Assembly: GCA_002341815.1 (NCBI GenBank)
Contig: DDOT01000168.1
Location: 465-10,732 of the forward strand
DNA from: Thiobacillus sp. UBA2487
GTDB lineage: Bacteria > Pseudomonadota > Gammaproteobacteria > Burkholderiales > Sulfuriferulaceae
Direction: 5' to 3'
Length of the DNA: 10,268 bases
The notes under the pieces were generated by a model. That model was not told where the DNA came from. It was given only the letters and a program-made list of their open reading frames with translations, and did not search any database. Shown here one piece after another: positions 7,723 to 10,268 of the stretch. The translations under genes and the position numbers were made by a program. The stretch's first letter is position 1; every line of letters starts with the position of its first letter.

Positions 7723-8355
7723 CTAATCTTCATGGAACAGTTTACTCTGCTCGGTACGGTCTGCCTTGGACAAACACACGATGCCTTCAGAGGTGATATG
7801 CAGTCGGTCCTGCAGAAACCAGCGGATCGCCTCAGGCAGGACACGATGTTCGGCTACCAATACCCGGCTGGCTAAAATATCCTCGGTATCGTCACTTTTT
7901 ACCTGAACGGCCGCTTGTACGATAATCGGGCCGTGATCCAGTTTTGGGGTGACAAAATGCACGGTACAACCATGGATCCGCACGCCATCGGCCAGCACAT
8001 GACGATGGGTGTGCAGACCGGGATAGGCGGGCAGGAGCGATGGGTGAATATTGATCAACCGCCCCGCGTAATGCTGGACAAACACATCTGACAAAATCCG
8101 CATATAACCGGCCAAGACCACCAGATCCGGTTGGAAGGGGTCAATTGCATCGCGCAATGCCATGTCAAACGACAGACGATCGGCAAAATCAACTTGTCGT
8201 AATGCAACCGTCGGTATTTGGCGGCTGTGTGCCAATGCCAGTCCGCTGGCATCGGGATTGTTGGTGATGACAGCGCAGACCGGCAGACCGGCAGCCAAAA
8301 TGGCGGCCAGATTGCTGCCCCGACCGGAAATCAACACAACGATGCGCTGGCTCAT
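7723..8355 (-). CDS. purN: Phosphoribosylglycinamide formyltransferase (GAR transformylase)
   Basis: PurN transfers the formyl group of 10-formyltetrahydrofolate to glycinamide ribonucleotide, the third step of de novo purine synthesis, in the cytoplasm. The 210 residues match the E. coli enzyme (212). Visible landmarks are the phosphate-binding [12 protein letters not shown] (9-20), the folate-side region [10 protein letters not shown] (81-90), the catalytic segment [13 protein letters not shown] with N102 and H104, and D140 in LDHGPII, equivalent to E. coli N106, H108 and D144. The start codon overlaps the stop of the upstream ABC-F gene as ATGA, and no good ribosome binding site is seen ahead of it. 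Translation therefore probably depends on ribosomes finishing the upstream gene. The stop is 13 bp from the convergent rsmE stop, and I find no terminator there. Confidence 0.97.
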   Translation of the reverse strand: MSQRIVVLISGRGSNLAAILAAGLPVCAVITNNPDASGLALAHSRQIPTVALRQVDFADRLSFDMALRDAIDPFQPDLVVLAGYMRILSDVFVQHYAGRLINIHPSLLPAYPGLHTHRHVLADGVRIHGCTVHFVTPKLDHGPIIVQAAVQVKSDDTEDILASRVLVAEHRVLPEAIRWFLQDRLHITSEGIVCLSKADRTEQSKLFHED

Positions 8356-9947
8356 GACATGCCGTGACTGCTCAGCAGTTCTTCATAATTGCCGTTGAAT
8401 ACATCGGCATGCTGGTTGCGAATGTCAATGATGCGGTCGGCCAGCGACGAGACAAAAGAACGGTCATGCGATACGAAAATCACCGTCCCTTTGAATAGTT
8501 CGAGAGCGGTGTTGATGGATTCAATGGATTCCATGTCAAGGTGGTTGGTGGGTTCGTCCATCACCAGCACATTACTGCGCGAGAGCATCAGTTTGCCAAA
8601 CAACATGCGTCCTTGTTCACCGCCAGAGAGCACACGAACCGATTTTTTGACATCGTCGCCCGAAAACAGCAGTTTACCGAGTACGCTGCGGATGGCTTGA
8701 TCGTCATCGCCCGGTTGTCCCCATTGCTTCATCCAGTCAAACAGGTTGAGATCGGTCTCAAAATCTTCCGAATGATCTTGCGCGTAATAGCCGGTTTTTG
8801 CATTTTCCGACCATTTTATGTGGCCGCCGAGTGCCGGGATTTCGCCAAGCAGCGTCTTGATTAATGTTGATTTGCCCACGCCGTTTTCACCTACGATGGC
8901 GATGCGGTTACCGGCCTCAATAATCAAGTCGAGTCGGTCGAACAAAGGGGCATCATAGCCGATGGTCAGGTTTTCAATTTCCACCACATTGCGGTGCAGT
9001 TGTTTTTCCTGTTCGAAACGAATATACGGGTATTGGCGCGATGACGGGGTCAGCACGGTCATGTCTTGTTTAAGCTTGTCGATTTGTTTCAAACGCGACG
9101 TGGCTTGGCGTGCTTTAGAGGCATTGGCCGAAAAACGCGACACAAACGTTTGCAATTCTGAAATTTTTTCCTTGGCGCGTGCATTGGCGGCTTGATCGCG
9201 TTCGCGCGATTGTTGGGCAGCCTGCATGTATTCGTCATAATTACCGGGAAAGATCTGGATCTTGCCATAATCAAGATCGGCCATGTGGGTGCAAATCGAA
9301 TTCAGGAAGTGGCGATCATGCGAAATAATGATCATGGTGCAATCGCGTTCGTCCAGCACATGTTCCAGCCAGCGAATCGTATTGATGTCCAGGTTATTGG
9401 TCGGTTCGTCCAGCAGCATGATATCCGGGTTGCCAAACAGCACTTGCGCCAGCAATACGCGCAGTTTCCAGCCGGGCGCCACCGCCGACATCAATCCACT
9501 GTGCTGGCCGGACGGAATACCCAGTCCCAGCAGCAGCTCGCCGGCGCGTGCTTCGGCAGAATAGCCATCCAGCTCGGCAAACACGCCTTCCAGTTCGGCC
9601 GCCCGCATGTAGTCATCTTCGCTGGCTTCCGGGTTGGCATAAATACTGTCTTTTTCATGCTTGACCGCCCACAATTCGGCATCACCTTGCATGACGACAT
9701 CCAGCACGACTTGATCTTCATACGCAAATTGGTCTTGGCGCAGCCAGCCCAGTTTTTCACCCGGGTCGAGGCTGATATGGCCACTGGTGGGTGTCAGTTG
9801 CCCTGCCATGATTTTCATGAATGTGGATTTTCCGCAGCCGTTAGCGCCAATCAGGCCATAACGGTTGCCATCACCGAATTTGACGGTGACGTTTTCAAAC
9901 AGGGGCTTGGCGCCAAACTGAATGGTAATGCCTTGTGTCGCAAGCAC
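8352..9947 (-). CDS. ybiT: ABC-F family ATPase, YbiT type
   Basis: ABC-F proteins are soluble twin-ATPase proteins without membrane domains. They bind the ribosomal E site and influence the P-site tRNA during translation. This 531-residue protein closely follows E. coli YbiT (530) over its whole length. ATPase domain 1 has Walker [10 protein letters not shown] (34-42) and Walker B LLDEP (178-182). Its signature is degenerate, [11 protein letters not shown] (153-163) in place of LSGGQ, which is also the case in E. coli YbiT. A charged helical linker (about 240-320, with [16 protein letters not shown]) precedes domain 2, which has Walker [10 protein letters not shown] (353-361), LSGGE (440-444) and Walker B VMDEP (462-466). 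The start is a GTG at 9947 with GGA eight bases upstream. An in-frame stop upstream and the absence of an ATG leave no longer alternative. It is the upstream partner of purN. Confidence 0.95.
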   Translation of the reverse strand: MLATQGITIQFGAKPLFENVTVKFGDGNRYGLIGANGCGKSTFMKIMAGQLTPTSGHISLDPGEKLGWLRQDQFAYEDQVVLDVVMQGDAELWAVKHEKDSIYANPEASEDDYMRAAELEGVFAELDGYSAEARAGELLLGLGIPSGQHSGLMSAVAPGWKLRVLLAQVLFGNPDIMLLDEPTNNLDINTIRWLEHVLDERDCTMIIISHDRHFLNSICTHMADLDYGKIQIFPGNYDEYMQAAQQSRERDQAANARAKEKISELQTFVSRFSANASKARQATSRLKQIDKLKQDMTVLTPSSRQYPYIRFEQEKQLHRNVVEIENLTIGYDAPLFDRLDLIIEAGNRIAIVGENGVGKSTLIKTLLGEIPALGGHIKWSENAKTGYYAQDHSEDFETDLNLFDWMKQWGQPGDDDQAIRSVLGKLLFSGDDVKKSVRVLSGGEQGRMLFGKLMLSRSNVLVMDEPTNHLDMESIESINTALELFKGTVIFVSHDRSFVSSLADRIIDIRNQHADVFNGNYEELLSSHGMS

Positions 9948-10054
9948 GATAAAATTCCGGTTAAAACGAAAGACCGCATTTTACAATGAAGCGGGGGGTT
10001 ACTGCGAGCGATAAAAAATCAACCAGATTGAGAATTAATATGACAGCCCGGCGC

Positions 10055-10268
10055 TCACTGCGGTTCTTGCTCCGTTGGTGCTTTGTCCTTGCGGACATAC
10101 GGGAATTTTACATGACCATACCGGATTACCAAAATGGCAAGTGCCAGCAACACAATTGCAAAACTGACCGCCAGCATGCGGATTTCGGTCATGGTTTTCA
10201 TTTCCAGAATGATATAACGTGCCAACGCGACAATGGCGATGTATAAAGGGAAGCGCACCGGCATTTCG
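10055..10268 (-). CDS. PsiE-family membrane protein, C-terminal part (5' end beyond right edge)
   Basis: The frame is open to the right edge of the window and ends at the TGA at 10055, so this is the C-terminal 70 or so residues of a longer protein. It shows an amphipathic segment PVRFPLYIAIVALARYIIL, a short polar turn (EMKTMTEIR), a second strongly hydrophobic helix MLAVSFAIVLLALAILVI, and a charged tail ending in EPQ. This matches the end of the phosphate-starvation-inducible PsiE family of small inner-membrane proteins, whose E. coli member has [20 protein letters not shown] at the equivalent place. The biochemical role of the family is unknown. An ATG close to the edge (10264) is probably an internal methionine, because the family normally has further helices before this point. 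It lies 107 bp upstream of the ABC-F gene on the same strand. Confidence 0.75.
   Translation of the reverse strand, partial: EMPVRFPLYIAIVALARYIILEMKTMTEIRMLAVSFAIVLLALAILVIRYGHVKFPYVRKDKAPTEQEPQ

Noticed and set aside
9192..9989. Open frame of 265 codons on the plus strand opposite the ABC-F gene
   Set aside because: It is entirely antisense to conserved ABC-F sequence, with no start signals or recognisable protein features.
10013..10031. Terminator after the PsiE-family gene (TCAA-TCTGG-TTGA followed by T6 on the minus strand)
   Set aside because: The stem is only four mostly A/T pairs. The T-run is suggestive but the hairpin is too weak to support a terminator call.

Overview
This is an ordinary chromosomal segment of a Gram-negative proteobacterium, most likely a betaproteobacterium. 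The tandem order tkt-gap-pgk-pyk, all on the minus strand, is a familiar betaproteobacterial arrangement. The protein sequences (a YbiT-type ABC-F ATPase, RsmE, PurN and the tail of a PsiE-family protein) agree with that, though no species can be named from the sequence alone. Coding density is high. I see no mobile elements, CRISPR arrays, tRNA or rRNA genes, and no sign of recent transfer.

Positions 1-5348 (minus strand) hold the lower carbon-metabolism cluster, transcribed from right to left: transketolase (tkt, 3363-5348), NAD-type glyceraldehyde-3-phosphate dehydrogenase (gap, 2288-3286), phosphoglycerate kinase (pgk, 981-2165) and the N-terminal two thirds of pyruvate kinase (pyk, 1-918, running off the left edge). 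Tkt rearranges pentose and hexose phosphates and yields glyceraldehyde-3-phosphate. Gap and Pgk take that to 3-phosphoglycerate. Pyk makes pyruvate and ATP at the end of the pathway. The cluster is not a plain read-through operon: all three internal junctions carry RNA or DNA structure. These are an inverted repeat plus candidate promoter between tkt and gap, a strong intrinsic terminator followed at once by a long hairpin between gap and pgk, and a terminator-like hairpin between pgk and pyk.

Positions 5505-6895 (minus strand) hold a probable two-gene unit: a thioredoxin-fold AhpC/TSA-type protein with a CxxC motif, followed closely by an inositol-monophosphatase-family phosphatase. A divergent 82-bp region (6896-6977) separates this unit from rsmE (6978-7709, plus strand), the 16S rRNA m3U1498 methyltransferase and the only plus-strand gene in the window.

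Positions 7723-9947 (minus strand) hold a YbiT-type ABC-F ATPase overlapping purN (glycinamide ribonucleotide formyltransferase) by an ATGA junction, so the two are probably translationally coupled. rsmE and purN converge with only 13 bp between them. The right edge carries the C-terminal part of a PsiE-family membrane protein.

I found no previously undescribed biological system. The items most worth a second look are the regulatory structures between the glycolytic genes, above all the 17-bp stem upstream of pgk, whose one non-identical position is G-U pairable only in RNA of the pgk sense strand.
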